A DNA stretch of 64,000 nt from Zygnema cylindricum (lineage: Eukaryota; Streptophyta; Zygnematophyceae; Zygnematales; Zygnemataceae): the NCBI GenBank assembly GCA_037447655.1, contig JBBHKE010001969.1, positions 186,001 through 250,000 on the forward strand. The letters are read 5' to 3'. The notes under the pieces were generated by a model, which did not search any database, was not told the origin of the DNA, and was given only the letters and a program-made list of their open reading frames with translations. This document shows, one piece after another, positions 31,436-43,256 of this stretch. Both the position numbers and the translations under genes were made by a program. How positions within the stretch are numbered: the first letter of the stretch is position 1; each line of letters opens with the position of its first letter.

Positions 31436-33077
31436 CGCAATTTTTTTAGACAACTCCTGTGTGAGCCTCGTCACTTGTTCTTGTTGGGCGGCCAATTGGT
31501 TATTGAGTGCCTCAATGATTCGTGGCCAATCCTCTTCTATCGGTGGTGGAGGGGAGCTAATCGGACGCCGAAACCTTCGGATTTTGCATAGAGGGGGTCG
31601 CCTCACTCAAAGATTTCGGAACTTATGTAGAACCAAGGTACGAGCCGCTCGGAGAGCCATTACCTTGGGAGTTTTTCGACAATACTTGAGGACGGTGTAT
31701 AGTTGGGGGTCCCACGGATGGTGAAGCCGCAATAACGCGGGAACATTCACTCGAAAACCGCGGTTGTCGCGAACAATCCACGTATGCCATGAATCCGCCG
31801 GATCGAATTGCCGTATGTGGGTAAACGTCGAGCCTCGGTCGTCATCGTCAATGAAAAGCCACATGGGATGAGCATGGACATCCGGGGGGATGTCAAGAAT
31901 TTTCGGGTGGGGATTTTCCCTCGGGTTTAGAGAACGCGGTTCACCATACCTCCAATGTTCCGGCCATTCGGCAACCGGAATGAAATGCTCGACCCGAGGC
32001 AAAAAACTGCCCATTTCCTCCTCTCCCGTTGGGGGAGGGAAAAACCAATCCGGATCTTCAACTCGGTATGGAGCTTGAGGACCCGGATTACCCAATACAA
32101 TGCCTCTCTCCCTGATCGGTGTGGGAGGCGCCTCGAGCACGTCGTCATCATCCCCGTATTCATCCTCTCGTTGTCGTCCCTCGCTATCCGGACTTTCCTT
32201 GTCCTCGGTGGTGGCCTCATCCACATCCTTCTATACCCGAATATCCGTGGGATGTTCTACTTCGGGGTACCCTTCTCATCCGACTGTTCCTCCCCTTCCA
32301 CAATGCTCTCGTCTCTAAAAGAAGTTGAGGGGATGTAATCCTCGTTGCTCCATGGACTAACTTTTTGTTTTCCTAGTTTAATTTCCCTCCTCCTCTCTAA
32401 CTTTATCCGTGCCTCACTCCCTCCCCCCTCCTCTCTCTCATAAAAAACCCTATTTTTCCTTATTATCTTCCTCCTCCTCCTCTCTACTCGTCCCCCGGCC
32501 TCACTTCCCTCCCTCTCCTCAACCGTCGCCTCTTTTCCCATTCTTTCCTCACCTAATGCCACCCCTCCCCCCTCCCCCCTCACCTTCGTCCTCCTCCCTC
32601 TCATCAAAAATCCTATTTTTCCTTTGTATTCTCCTCCTCCTCCTCTCTACTCCTCCCCCCGCCTCACTTCCCTCCCCCTCCTTAACCGTCGCCTCTTTTC
32701 CCATCTCTTCCTCACCTAATGCCGCGCCCCCCCCCTCCCTCCCCACTCAACGTTTTCTTTCCCACCCCCCCCTCACCTTCCTCCTCCTCCTCCCTCTCAT
32801 CAAAAACCCTAATTTTTCTTCTTATCCTGTTCCTCCTCCTCTCTAATCCTCCCCTCGACTCAATTCCCTCCCCCTCCTCAACCGTCGCCTTTTTTCCCTT
32901 TCCTTCCTCACCATCCTCCTCCTCCGTACTCACCTCAACAGTTGCCCCCTTTTCCTTCCCTTCACTCTTTCCTCCTTCCCATCCTATGGCTATCGGGGTT
33001 GCCGCCTCCCGCTGCCTCGCTAACTCTTCCGCGGTCGCCGTAACAAGGGGAGGATGGCAACGGCGATAAGCCATCAC
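31436..33077 (-). pseudogene. Accessory ORF inside transposase intron 1
   Basis: It starts MMAYRRCHPPLVTATAEELARQ. Three imperfect 160-200 bp repeats follow (32430-32950), encoding acidic/basic units such as GKEATVEEGEGSEAG and RIRRKIRVFDER, with frame slips. From 32224 a unique part is open: DPDWFFPPPTGEEEMG, HPMWLFIDDDDRGSTF, SWHTWIVRDNRGFRVN. After one stop at 31607 a coiled coil (NNQLAAQQEQVTRLTQEL) precedes a GTAATC donor. I do not recognise it. A start of the same protein occurs at about 38480 (MANRRRYPPFITPTAEE), so it travels with the transposon. Confidence 0.5.
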
Positions 33078-33490
33078 GGTACGTCATCGCCTAATTTGCT
33101 GGTTGCTGCTCTCCATACCGTAGCTTTAAAGACGCGAGTAAAATACAATTGTAGAAGATGCGGCTACGGAAAATGGAGAGAGTACAAAAAATAATAGCCC
33201 AAAACCCTAATTCGATGAAAAGTACACAACAATGTTAAATACTACGATTTCGTGCGAAGGATACTTACATTATGTATGGTCGGGCACGGATTAACTTCGT
33301 CGCCTACCCGATACGTTCGACTATTCCAACAGTGGGGCGACGAAATGAAACAATGCATCCCACGTTTCATTCACAACGCGATTTCAATATTGGGCGTCGT
33401 CTCTTGTTCGACATTTCTTATACTTTACGTTTAAGAGACGGTTACACTTTTAGCCGACACGAATTATTTTTTCGAAACTTCCAACGTTGA

Positions 33491-33597
33491 GGCGACGACG
33501 CATTGTCGTCGCCTTTTCAAATTTGCCAACTTTTGGTGACAATCCACCGAAGTAGTCTTTCGTTCATCACATTCAGGCGACGACACCATGTCGTCGC
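33491..33597. repeat. Two GCGACGAC inverted repeats in transposon intron
   Basis: 33491-33513 has arms GGCGACGAC/GTCGTCGCC with a five-base centre. 33576-33597 has GCGACGAC/GTCGTCGC with centre ACCAT. Both sites are kept in the second copy at about 38874 and 38959, where they have lost some pairing. Confidence 0.75.
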
Positions 33598-33848
33598 ATG
33601 TCCATTGGATTGAAGCCATAACAAAAACTAATTGGACAACGTTGCAGAACCACACATCATAACGACACGAGGTGGGGGGGGGGGGGGAATAATAGGGCAT
33701 ATAAAGACATACAATATGAGATGAATATAATCATATATAAATTATTCAATATGTCTAATAAAATTACAAACAATGCGAACTAGCAACACACAAATTAAGC
33801 AACCGGAGTTTGTGATATGGAGGTAAGGACAATGGTAAAAACTCTTAC

Positions 33849-34137
33849 TTGTACGATACACCCCCGAAAAATGTTGCGGAAACTTCTTGATAGTCCTCGG
33901 GATGAGCAGTTCCTTTCCATTTTCGTGACAATCGGCGATCTTCCAATTGATTACTCGAAGTCGAGTAATTTTCGTTGAAACTTGTTGAACTTTTCGGATC
34001 GACAACGAGACTTTCCCGTATGTATCACACGGTGAGTCCAAATCTCCAATAGTAACGCTTTCCACGAGGGGGTCCACGTCGAGTGATCCCATTTCTTCAC
34101 TCGGTGGGTCGGGTCATTAGGTTTCGCTACAATCCAT
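33849..34137 (-). pseudogene. Transposase exon 1
   Basis: The ATG at 34137 reads MDCSET, then two stops that are open codons in the copy at 39512 (MDCSKTQGADPP). The frame then runs open from 34092 (MGSLDVDPLVESV) to KFPQHFSGVYRT. The donor GTAAGAG follows at 33848. The exon looks like the DNA-binding/N-terminal portion: INWKIADCHENGKELLIPRT leads into the FSGVYRT motif. Confidence 0.6.
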
Positions 34138-34345
34138 GTCCTCTTTGGCTAGAGGTGGCAATAATCCGGCCGTAGCTGTGTTTTTCGTCGCAATAAAAGT
34201 GGTAACATGGGAAGTAATAGTACCCATATTTGCAATAATAAAAAAAAAATTTTGGCCTAAAAAGGATACAAAGCAAATAATGGAGATGCAAATGCCAAGG
34301 TAACCAGAGAATGTTAAAAGACACTGCCATTGGCGGACCGAACGC

Positions 34346-34358
34346 CGATTATATATAC
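34346..34358 (-). promoter_or_regulatory. TATA-like element upstream of transposase
   Basis: Minus strand GGTATATATAATC, about 210 bp before the transposase ATG. The same position in the second copy (about 39719-39731) has AGTATATATATCT. No other promoter evidence. Confidence 0.4.
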
Positions 34359-34786
34359 CAAATACACATTAAGAAGAGGGACAAAAAGGAGGGAAACCAT
34401 TTTCCAAACTTTGGATTCTCAAAATTTGAATTTTAATAATTTGTGTGTCGGTGAATTATCAAAATATTATAGGCGACACAGACAAAGCGGGAAACTTTCA
34501 AAAAATGCGTTAGTTTTGAGAAAATGAGTATGCACGTGGTAGGCGACGGATGATTTTCATGAAAGAGCCAAGGTATTGCCTGCTACTAATTGTACATACG
34601 GATCGAATTTGGTATGGCGGCGGGTATGGCAGGCGGTTTATGTCACGTCGTGCTGGAGCCGTAATGTTTGCGTGGATATAAAATTGTCCACGTGTAATCA
34701 TGGGCGACCAATAAGAATATGGTTGAGACGAGGTGGTTGTCGAGAGTGTTCATTTTGGACCAATTTAGAATAAGAGTTTACTCTAA

Positions 34787-36556
34787 TACATCGTAACATT
34801 AACGCTAATACCGGTCACTAGCTGAAAAGTGCAACCATTTTAGAGTTAACACACATGTTAACATTAATTCACTCTAATTAAACAAAGCATCGCGACAGCA
34901 TTTGCGTAAAGAACCCTTATTAACATACAATATCGAGATACAACGGACAAGCGACCGACTTTTTTTACAACAAGCGTTGCGTAAACATTACAACGGTAGA
35001 AATCACGCAACTTACAATTGGACAAAAAATGTACGCTTTACGACGGAGCGCCGACGCTTAACCGCGGTAAAATAGTCTGGCACGTGTGAATATTTTACGT
35101 GACGGCGTACGATATCTGTTGAAATTTATGTATTTTCTAGGTCTGTATTGGAAAAATAAATAGAGTAAGTCAGCAAAGGCAACCTGCTTCTCGCTCAACT
35201 CTCTCCGGTCCCCATACTTGTTGCAGTCACTGAAGACCAGAGAGAGAGCTAGAGCCATGGCTGTCTAAAGAGGATAGACTAATTCGTAGTTTGTACCAAA
35301 ATGGTTGTGACGATTCCAGGATTGGATCCTGGTACCTATATCCTATAATAGACATTAGCTTTAGCCTATAGATTTGATAAACGATGACTTATGTAGGTTA
35401 CAACAGGTATTTATAAGCGTCCAAGAAGAGAGTTCAAACAAACTAACAAATAACCAAAAACTGCTCTAGACGAGATTTGAACCATGGTCTGTGGTTCTAT
35501 TTCTAAAGGTAATTCTACCAATAAGGCGTTACGAAACGATGCACGTGACGGGTTTCATAAATATATAAACATTAACCCAACAACTAATTAACAGCAGAAT
35601 AACCAAAAGGAGCAATTTCTGCATGTACGCGAATCTGAACCGTGTAAAATATGTTTTGATCGGACGGCCGGCATTATAGCCGCCACGCGAAGTGAGCTTT
35701 TTGGCGGCATACGGAGATAGCGTCACGCGGTGCCACGTGGCGCCACATTATTTGATACCGGAGAAGATGGGAGGAGGAACCATGGCTTCCGATTTGGCAA
35801 GTGTCACCTTGTAGACCTTGTCGTACAATGGTCATACAATAAGTACATCGCCCATTGTACCTTCTTGTACTATATAGTGTTCTTATTGGACTAGGGTTTA
35901 GTAGTAGGTAGTCGTGAGTAGGCAGACCGAGACTTAGTAATATTTAGGTACCTCTCTCTCTAAGAGAGCTTGTAACTATAAAGGTCATCTTTGACCAGCC
36001 ATAACTTAATGCTCGGGTGAGCAAATTCAGTGATTCTTTTTGCTGCGGACTCAGGGGAGTCCAAGCTACACAAGGGTGTAGTCGGTCAGAGTCTTTGCGT
36101 GCCAGGGTGGCACTTATTCAGTGGGAAAGTCAAAATGGGGAATATTGTCCAAAACACATATTGAAGCTTTGCATTTTGTGGTGGAAATGAGCACACAGAA
36201 GGTCTTCTCTTCACAAGGGTGAAAGTATATTGGGGTTATTATTGTCAAGGGATCGTTTATTTGGGTTTATATCAACTTGGTGTCGGCACTATCTAGATTA
36301 GCTTCTTTTGGATCTGCGAATTCTGTGGGTAATGGATCCCATAGAATTTCAATTTCATAATAATTTGTACGGGTACTTATACTAATGTAAACATGTTTGC
36401 GACTGACATTTATTTTTTCAAAGACCCAAATTAGAGTTATTAAACAATTAGAATGTATGTTTTTTTTTTAATTTTCAAATTTTTAATTAGCGTAAACCAC
36501 TGTAATTTTTCATACACGCTAAAGAAACTTCTACGCTAATAGCAATTGGCGGTGTA
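34787..36556. mobile_element. Family B TIR element split by a solo LTR
   Basis: The left part 34787-35116 starts TACATCGTAACATTAACGCT, and the right part 36357-36556 ends GCTAATAGCAATTGGCGGTGTA. Without the LTR the length is about 530 bp, like the 556-bp copy at 61309. The joint region (GACGGCGTACGATAT, then TTTGTACGGGTA) matches 61659-61683 of that copy, so the LTR landed inside it. Confidence 0.65.
35117..36351 (+). repeat. Solo copia-type LTR (1235 bp)
   Basis: It runs TGTTGAAATTTATG to GAATTTCA with flanking ATATC and ATTTC (4 of 5 identical). It has the lineage words ATTTTCTAGGTCT, CACGTGGC, TTTTTGCTGCGGACTCAGGGGAG and a TATA-like ACTATAAAGG near 35977. It contains CCAGGATTGGATCCTGG (T-arm shape, about 35315-35331) and, on the minus strand, a tRNA-like block at 35465-35535 (TGGTAGAATTACC ... 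GGTTCAAATCTCG). No internal region remains, as after LTR-LTR recombination. Confidence 0.8.
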
Positions 36557-36668
36557 GTGCGTATCTAAGTAGATACGCTTTGTCCTGGCCTCAGATGGCC
36601 ACAACTTGGTCAGTCAAAACTGGCTGTTTCGTTTCCGTCTAATTTCATTAGATTAACCTCCTCTACAA

Positions 36669-37340
36669 AACACCGTCAATCGCTATTAGTGTACTGTACG
36701 CTAATTCTGTCCAGTTTTTTTTTCTTTTTATTCTCAAATAGAGTAGTTCATTCTATTTTTTTCTTTACTCTATTTAGGGTTTTTTTTTCATGTACCGTAC
36801 AAAACGAAAGTACGTTGTCGTTTAAATAGTGTGGTTTACGGTCAGTGTCATAGCGTGCAAAACATACCTTAATAAGTCAAAAAGTACAATTTGTCATGTT
36901 TAGTAACCGTGTACGCATGAGAATATGGGCTCTAAAAAGGGGATCAATTTGAGTCGTAAAAAACGACGTTCACACATATTCGTCCGACAACCGCATGGTC
37001 GACAGTGTGAATGTCAAACATATTCGCATGTGGAAAGTCAATTTTTCTTAGTAAATTAACGTAACTGAACAAATGTTGCGCTGACGTATAACTGTAAACT
37101 TTGATGTTTACGGTTTCAACTCCAAGTAAGTTCCTTGTAAGCAGCTAGAGTGATTACTAATGCTATTTTATGTTAATTTAGCGTAAACGTATATGTTATT
37201 ATGGTGATAATGGTCCCATTCAGTATAAAAGTCTACTGTAAAATGGTGTCGAACACAAAATACAGTAAACTTTTATGTTAATATGGAATAATGTGCCAAA
37301 AAAACCACAAATTGGAGTTATTAATTGAATTAAATATAAT
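36669..37340. mobile_element. Family B TIR element, right end eroded
   Basis: AACACCGTCAATCGCTATTA at the left matches the 61309 terminus. TAAATAGTGTGGTTTACGG (36823-36841) matches the family centre, and CCACAAATTGGAGTTATTAA (about 37300) the family's right-hand part. The inverted right end is not found. Confidence 0.5.
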
Positions 37341-38429
37341 AAAAAAACAACATTTGGCGTTGGTGATATTTGGGTCGAGGAAACGCCAAATGCGGACAGT
37401 TCCCGAAAAATCAAGTGTGGTATTGACGAATGACAGCCAAGCGTTTTTGTGTGACTTGTGGGACCTGACCCTTTCACCGTCATTTTTACAAAATATCAAT
37501 CGTTTCATGAAGAAATTGGAGAGAGCTCCGCCGCCTGCTCCACTTTTCATCCATGGATTTCACTTCATGGACGCCATCACTCATTTTCTACTTCCCTCTC
37601 GTCACGCTATCCATGACTCTCTTCCTCCCCCTCGCCATCCCAATATGCCTCTACCTATCGGTTTTTCACTCTCTCTTTTCCTCTATCATAATCTTCCTCC
37701 TAATCGTATTCTTACCTCTCACCAATACATTTCTGCTCCCTATCGATTTTGTCTCCTATTCTTCCACCGATCCTGTCGCCTCGATTTCTCTCTAAACGTA
37801 ATGTGAAAAACGATCCCTCTCGTGGTTTGCGTTTTCCTTGTCTTTGCCATTTTCTTTGCCTCCCCACCTCTCTTTAGATTTGCCTCTCTTCCCCCCTCTT
37901 TCTCTTTATCTCTCCCTACCTCTACCGCTCTTTCTTTTTTCCCCCCCTCTCTCTCTCCCTCTCAATCTACATCTCCCTATCCGTTTATCCCTCTCTCTCC
38001 CTATATTTGTATCCCACTCTTTTTGTTTTTCCCCTCATTTTGACCAATTCTAACCACTGAAGAAGCCCATCCCGCCCCTTGTCAATCTAGCTGCCTCTTC
38101 TACTTTTGATCTCCATTCCCATCAAACTTCCCTTTCTCTCTCCCTACCTCTACCTCTTTCTCTCTCCTTTTTCTTAGCCCCTTATAACTTGAATCATTGT
38201 AGTTGTTTTGTTTCGTTTAGGGTTTTTTTATTGTGCGTTTTGTTTTGCAAATAATTTCTTTTGTTTCTAATGGCATTCGCATTTTTCCCCCTTCCTTCCT
38301 CACCTACTACTACCTCCTCCCAATGCACCTCAACAGATGCACCATTTTCCTCCCCTTCCCTGTTTTCTCTTACCCATTGAATGGCTAACGGGGTTGCCGC
38401 CTCTTGTTGTCTTGCTTACTCTTCCGCGG
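37341..38429. other. Pyrimidine-rich stretch, no recognised gene
   Basis: CTCTC/CTTCC-rich sequence (37560-38200) gives long but compositionally trivial open frames. From about 38290 it becomes the accessory-ORF region of the second DNA transposon copy. Confidence 0.5.
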
Positions 38430-40223
38430 TCGGCGTAATAAAGGGAGGATAGCGACGACGATTAGCCATCTTGGTACGTGATCGCCTAGTTTGGTTGGTG
38501 CTGCCCTCCATAGCGAAGCTTGAGAGACGAGTGTAAAAAATATATGAAGAAGATGCGGCTACGAAAAGTGGAGGGAACACTAAACAAAAAATAAACTTAA
38601 ATCCCTATTATTACCAATGTCAAACACTACTATTCCATGCGAGGAATACTTACATTACGTATCTTCGGTCACGGATTAAATTCGTCGCCTCTCAATGCGT
38701 TCGCCTATTCCAACGTTGGGGCGACAAAACCAAACAGTGCGGTCCACGCTTCATTTTGTACACGATTTCCATATTGGGCGTCGTCGCCTTGTCGACGTTT
38801 CATAGACGTTACGGTTATGTGACAGCTACATGTTCAACCAACAGAAAGTCTTTTTGAAAACTTCCAACGTTGAGGCGACGACGCATTGTCGTAACCTTTT
38901 CAATTTCTCCAACATTTGCCAACAGTCCAATGTAGTAGCCTTTAGTTCACCACATTCAGGCGACGACACCATATCGTTGTCTCTCCATTTGTTTAAACTG
39001 TTAACAAAAATCTATCGGACGACGTTGCACAACCTCACATCATAACAACACGAGTTGGGGGGGGGGGGTGGGAATAATGGGGCATGCACAAACATACAAT
39101 ATGAGGGAGATATATACAAATATAAATTATTCAATATTTCAAACTAAATTAGAAACAATGGGAACTAGCCACACACAAATTAAGCAACCACGGTTAGATG
39201 TATGTAGGTAAGGACCAATGGTAAAAACTCTTACTTGTACGATACACCCCCGTAAAAGTTGCTAAAACTTTTTCATAGTCCTCGAGTTGAACCCTTCCTT
39301 TCCATTCTCATAACAATCGGCAATCATCCAATTGATTACTCTTAGTCGAGTAATCTTCGTTGAAACTTGTTGAACTTTTCGGTTCAACTCCGGTACGTTC
39401 CTGACGGTTCGTCCAAATCTGCGGCATTAGCTCCTCCCACGAGGGTGTCCACGTCGGGTGATCCCAATTCTTCTCTTGGTGGGTCGGCTCCTTGGGTTTT
39501 GCTACAGTCCATGTCGTCTTCGACTAGAGGAAGTAATAATCCGGCCGTAGAAGTGTTTTATGCCCCAAAAAAGGTGGTTATATGGGAAGTAATGGGCCAC
39601 AAATTTCTAAATAAAAAAAAACGTATTGGCCAAAAAAGGATACAAAGCAAATAATAGGGATGCAAATGCCTAGGTAAATGGCGAATGTGGTAAGAGTGTG
39701 CCATTGTTTGACTGAACGTCAGATATATATACTAAGAAAAAGAAAAACAAGTGGGACAAGAATGAGGGAAACCTTTCCTCAAATTTTCGGTGTTCAAAAT
39801 TTGAATTTTAAAATTTGGCGTGTTAGTGAATTATCCAATTTTTTTAGACGACACAAAGAAATCGAGAAAGTTTCAAAATTTGCGTCAGTTTTGGGAGAAA
39901 GAGTATACACGTGGGAGGCGACGCACGATTTTAATGAAAGAGCCATGGTAACTGCTTGCTGCTAATTGACTGTACGGGTCGTATTCGGAATCGCGACGGG
40001 TATGACATTGAATGTACGGGTCCTATTCGGAATGGAGGCGGGTATGACAGGCGGTTTGTTTTACGTCGTGCTGGAGCCGTAATATTTTTGTGGATATGAA
40101 ATTGTCTAAGTGTAAATCTGGTCGACCAATCACATTATGCTTGGGACGAGGTGATTTGTGAGTTGGAACATTTTGGACCAATTTAGAATAAGCGGTTACT
40201 CTAATACATCATAACATTAACGT
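38430..40223 (-). mobile_element. 5' fragment of a second DNA transposon copy
   Basis: A direct repeat of 33040-34800. It holds the start of the accessory ORF (about 38480), the intron with GCGACGAC units, transposase exon 1 (39512-39235, starting MDCSKTQGADPP and lacking the two early stops of the other copy but with its own later stop) and donor GTAAGAG. Exons 2-4 are absent. It ends at 40223, where an unrelated segmental duplication begins. Confidence 0.7.
39235..39512 (-). pseudogene. Transposase exon 1, second copy
   Basis: The ATG at 39512 opens a frame through ADPPREELGSPDVDTLVGG, then a stop shortly after the Thr-Tyr-Arg segment. The reading resumes in another frame with FNKFQRRLLD and VINWMIADCYENGKEG. 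The splice donor is the same as in the 33849 copy. Confidence 0.55.
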
Positions 40224-40267
40224 CGAGCCCGTCACATCTATCCCGCCACCAATGTAAACAGTAACTT

Positions 40268-40676
40268 CTTTTCCTCCCTCACTCCGCGACGAGTACTTCC
40301 CGTCACCATGAGCCTACGGATCTGTACTCTGCTGTCTTTTCCTCCCTCACTACGCGACGACTACTTCACGTCACCATGAGCCTACGGATCTGTACTCTGC
40401 TGTCTTTTCCTCCCTCACTGCGTGACAACTACTTCCCGTCACCATGAGCCTACGGATCTGTACTCTGCTGTCTTTTCCTCCCTCACTACGCGACGACTAC
40501 TTCGCGTCACCATGAGCCTACGGATCTGTACTCTAATGCCTTTTCCTCCCTCACTACGCGACGACTACTTCTCGTCACCATGAGCCTACGGATCTGTACT
40601 CTACTGTCTTTTCCTCCCTCACTACGCGACGACTACTTCCCGTCACCACGAACCTATGGATCTCGCCTGCGGCCGC
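40268..40676. repeat. 68-bp tandem array, six copies
   Basis: CCTCCCTCAC begins units at 40273, 40341, 40409, 40477, 40545 and 40613: a constant 68-bp period with few substitutions. Each unit holds CGCGACGACTACTTC, GTCACCATGAGCCTACGGAT and CTGTACTCT. Its place at the 5' end of the non-LTR element suggests a promoter/5'UTR array, as known for several LINE families. Confidence 0.9.
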
Positions 40677-41412
40677 TGCCAACAACAATAGGTGCGACCC
40701 CATTTTGTCATTACTAGTCTCTTCCCCCCCTCCCATGGGTCACTAGACTCCCCATCCCCCCAAATAGCGAGTTTCAAACGTCGTACGCACAAACACACAC
40801 ACGCACACACACCCACTAAAAAAAAAATAAAAAAAAAATCAACATCGATTCTCTCCTCCTCATCTCCACCCAAAAACTGATACTTAGTCAACCCTTTTCT
40901 TCCTCCCTTTCACCCCCTCCCCCCCAATTTTCCTTCGACATCAACTCTTTACCCTCCCCCCCTTCCTTCCCTTTGGCCATTCACCCCCACATTCCCTCCT
41001 TAGACACCACTGTTCCAATCTTCTACCCTTTTCCACCCTTCCAATGGTTCCGTCCCACTACCATTTTCACCATCTAATTCTCGTGGTTTCCGTCCCCCCC
41101 TTCCCATTTTCCTTTTCTTCTCCCTCTCGCAATTCTCATGCATCGCCCTCTCATTCAATAATTATGTCCGGCCAAGCATCCTTGCCCCCTCTCTCTCTCA
41201 CCTCCTGCACCTAAACCCCGTTCACAAGCCTACAATCGGATAAAATGTACTGGGTGCCATAACAATTTCGCGACGGGTGCCGGTATCTCCCGATATACAA
41301 AGAGTTATTGACGATTATTGCCCCAGGGCGGCCCATCCTCTAGTACCCTTCCTCCCACCGCACTCCCGGCGGACCTACAAGCGAAGATTGGATGTTTGTA
41401 CGCGAATAAGAC

Positions 41413-41895
41413 GTGCTTGGAGCGTATGATTTGGGATCCCCCCATCCACGATTATACATGTGGATCCCCATGGCTGTGGGGATTATAGTACAGGACACCC
41501 TCCACCTCCCTTTGACCTATATTTGTTCCGATCCCACGGATGTTGGACCTTGGCACCTCCTTTTCATGATTTCTCTTTGGGCTCTTGTCTTACCACGCCG
41601 TGGAGGTGGTAGCGGGCCCCGAGAGACTATGGCTCGATGCCAACGAATCCTTCGAGGTGATTGGAAGGCCCTTCATGTCGAGCATGACGACCGAGTTGCG
41701 AGTACTTCTTTCACACCACATGGAAGATCTAGGACTTCAAATGTTCCATCCTCTTATCGTCGTGCGGTTCATTTGGGCCGAGTCGATGAGCTCTCTCTAG
41801 CGGTTTGGGCCCTCCAGCTCTTTAATCCTGCTCCTCGGTCTACTGAGACTATCGAGATTCTCCGAGCTCTCCATCCACCAGCTCCCACCCCTTAA
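41413..41895 (+). pseudogene. N-terminal part of R2-like polyprotein
   Basis: An open frame with ETMARCQRILRGDWKALHVE and GRVDELSLAVWALQLFNPAP, ETIEILRALHPPAP. A segment of this type (gatekeeping helices and L-x-x-L-H-P) precedes the reverse transcriptase in R2-like proteins. The frame is offset from the reverse transcriptase frame that follows. Confidence 0.5.
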
Positions 41896-42034
41896 TTCCC
41901 CTTTATTCACACTTTTGAGCCATCAAAGTGTTTTATCCTAGACCGAGACGCTTTTATTAAAGCCCTTACGACTTCTCCCCATCTTTCAGCAGGGGGTCCC
42001 ATCGAGCACACTTTATGAGTTATTTCGTGACGAT

Positions 42035-42890
42035 TTGCCTCCGGATTCAGGTGCCCGGGGTTTTGATATGTTTTTTCGAGTTTGTTCTCTTATTGTCGGT
42101 GGCACTGTCCCCTCTCGTATTTGTGATCTCCTCAAGGCCTCCCGCCTTGTAGCTCTCACCAAACCCAGTGGGGGAATCCGTCTTATTACCGTGGGCGAGG
42201 TGTTGTACCGATTGGTGGCCTGTGCCATTTGCATCCAGCTCCAGCCCACTTTCCATGATTTTTTTTCTCCTTATCAGTTTGGAGTGGCAACCCGGGGAGG
42301 TTGCAAAGCTGTGGTCCACAGGATTCGAGCGTTGTTGGATGTTCACCCGGATTATTTAGTCCTTCAAGTTGATGTTTCTAATTCTTTTAATACAATGGAT
42401 CGTAATGCCATTTTTTTCGAGCTTATGGCTGCACCTTTTCCAATTGTCCAGATATTCCTTTTTGTGAGGGCCTTTATTTCTTTGAGCAGCAACCTCTCTT
42501 TTTCCACTGATCCTCTTGGAGGCCTTTTGTTTGCCCTTGCTCATTACCGGGCCCTCTGAGCTTTCGCGACCGCTTTTCCATCTTGCCTCTTCCCTTCAGT
42601 TGTGGACGACACACACATTATTCGTCTTTGGGGACCAAGTTATACCGGCCTATACCCTTTTCAAGGATAGTTTGGGCGAACTCAATTTTTTTGTCCAACC
42701 CACTAAGTGTGTTGTGTGCCCCCCCTGTGCTTTTCCTCCTTCTTTCACTCCACCTCTTGGTTTTCAGACTTCTCCTCCATCTGAAGGCATTCGTGTGTTA
42801 GGTTGCCCGCTGGTTTTGATCTATACATCCAGCAATTTCTTGATTCTGCTCTTCAAACAAACTTGTCCCATGTGGAGATCTTACTAACCT
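42035..42890 (+). pseudogene. R2-like reverse transcriptase
   Basis: Open 42035-42559: ASRLVALTKPSGGIRLITVG, EVLYRLVACAI, YQFGVATRGGCKAVVHRI, and the motif with the first catalytic Asp VLQVDVSNSFNTMDR. The catalytic pair lies in a different frame at 42599-42622, VVDDTHII (Asp codons 42605-42610), then SLGELNFFVQPTKCVV. The frame change between 42560 and 42600 kills the protein. Confidence 0.75.
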
Positions 42891-43256
42891 TTTCGATCCC
42901 CAAGTGGCTTTTGCACATTTGACTCGGTGTTTCCCCCATCGCCCCTCCTACCTTACTCGTACTTCCCCTCCCACTCCTACTTTTGTGTCGTCCCTTTCTA
43001 CATTTGACGATCCCCTCATGGACGTCCTTCATACCTTGTTAGGTCATGGGGCTTTTGATCGCGAGTTTGGGCCTGCAACCCTTATCTAGGCCCCTCTTTT
43101 AGTCTCTGCAGGTGGTTTAGGTTTACTATCGACGACCCGCGTTGCTCCCGCTGCCTATTTGGGAAGTTGGTGCCTTATTGCCTTCACTATTGTCTCTCGT
43201 TTTTTGGCTGAGGACACTCCCATTCTTGCTACCGTTGTACCCGAGTTTCGGATGGT

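Larger units (their letters stand above)
29121..34137 (-). mobile_element. Decayed DDE DNA transposon with split transposase gene
   Basis: Minus-strand exons of one transposase can be chained: 34137-33849, 31002-30523, 30290-30037, 29823-29121. The GT/AG borders keep phase. The 2.85 kb first intron contains a separate ORF (33077-31436). The 5' part (33040-34800) is repeated at 38430-40223. Palindromic GCGACGAC units lie within and beside it. Terminal repeats were not identified with certainty. Confidence 0.65.

Noticed and set aside
33672-33688. G-run (and 39056-39070) as a G-quadruplex or control element
   Set aside because: They are simple homopolymer runs at the same position in two transposon copies. 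Nothing else supports a function.
37551-38053. Long hydrophobic open frames resembling membrane proteins
   Set aside because: They arise from CTCTC/CTTCC-rich low-complexity DNA, with overlapping open frames and no family motif.
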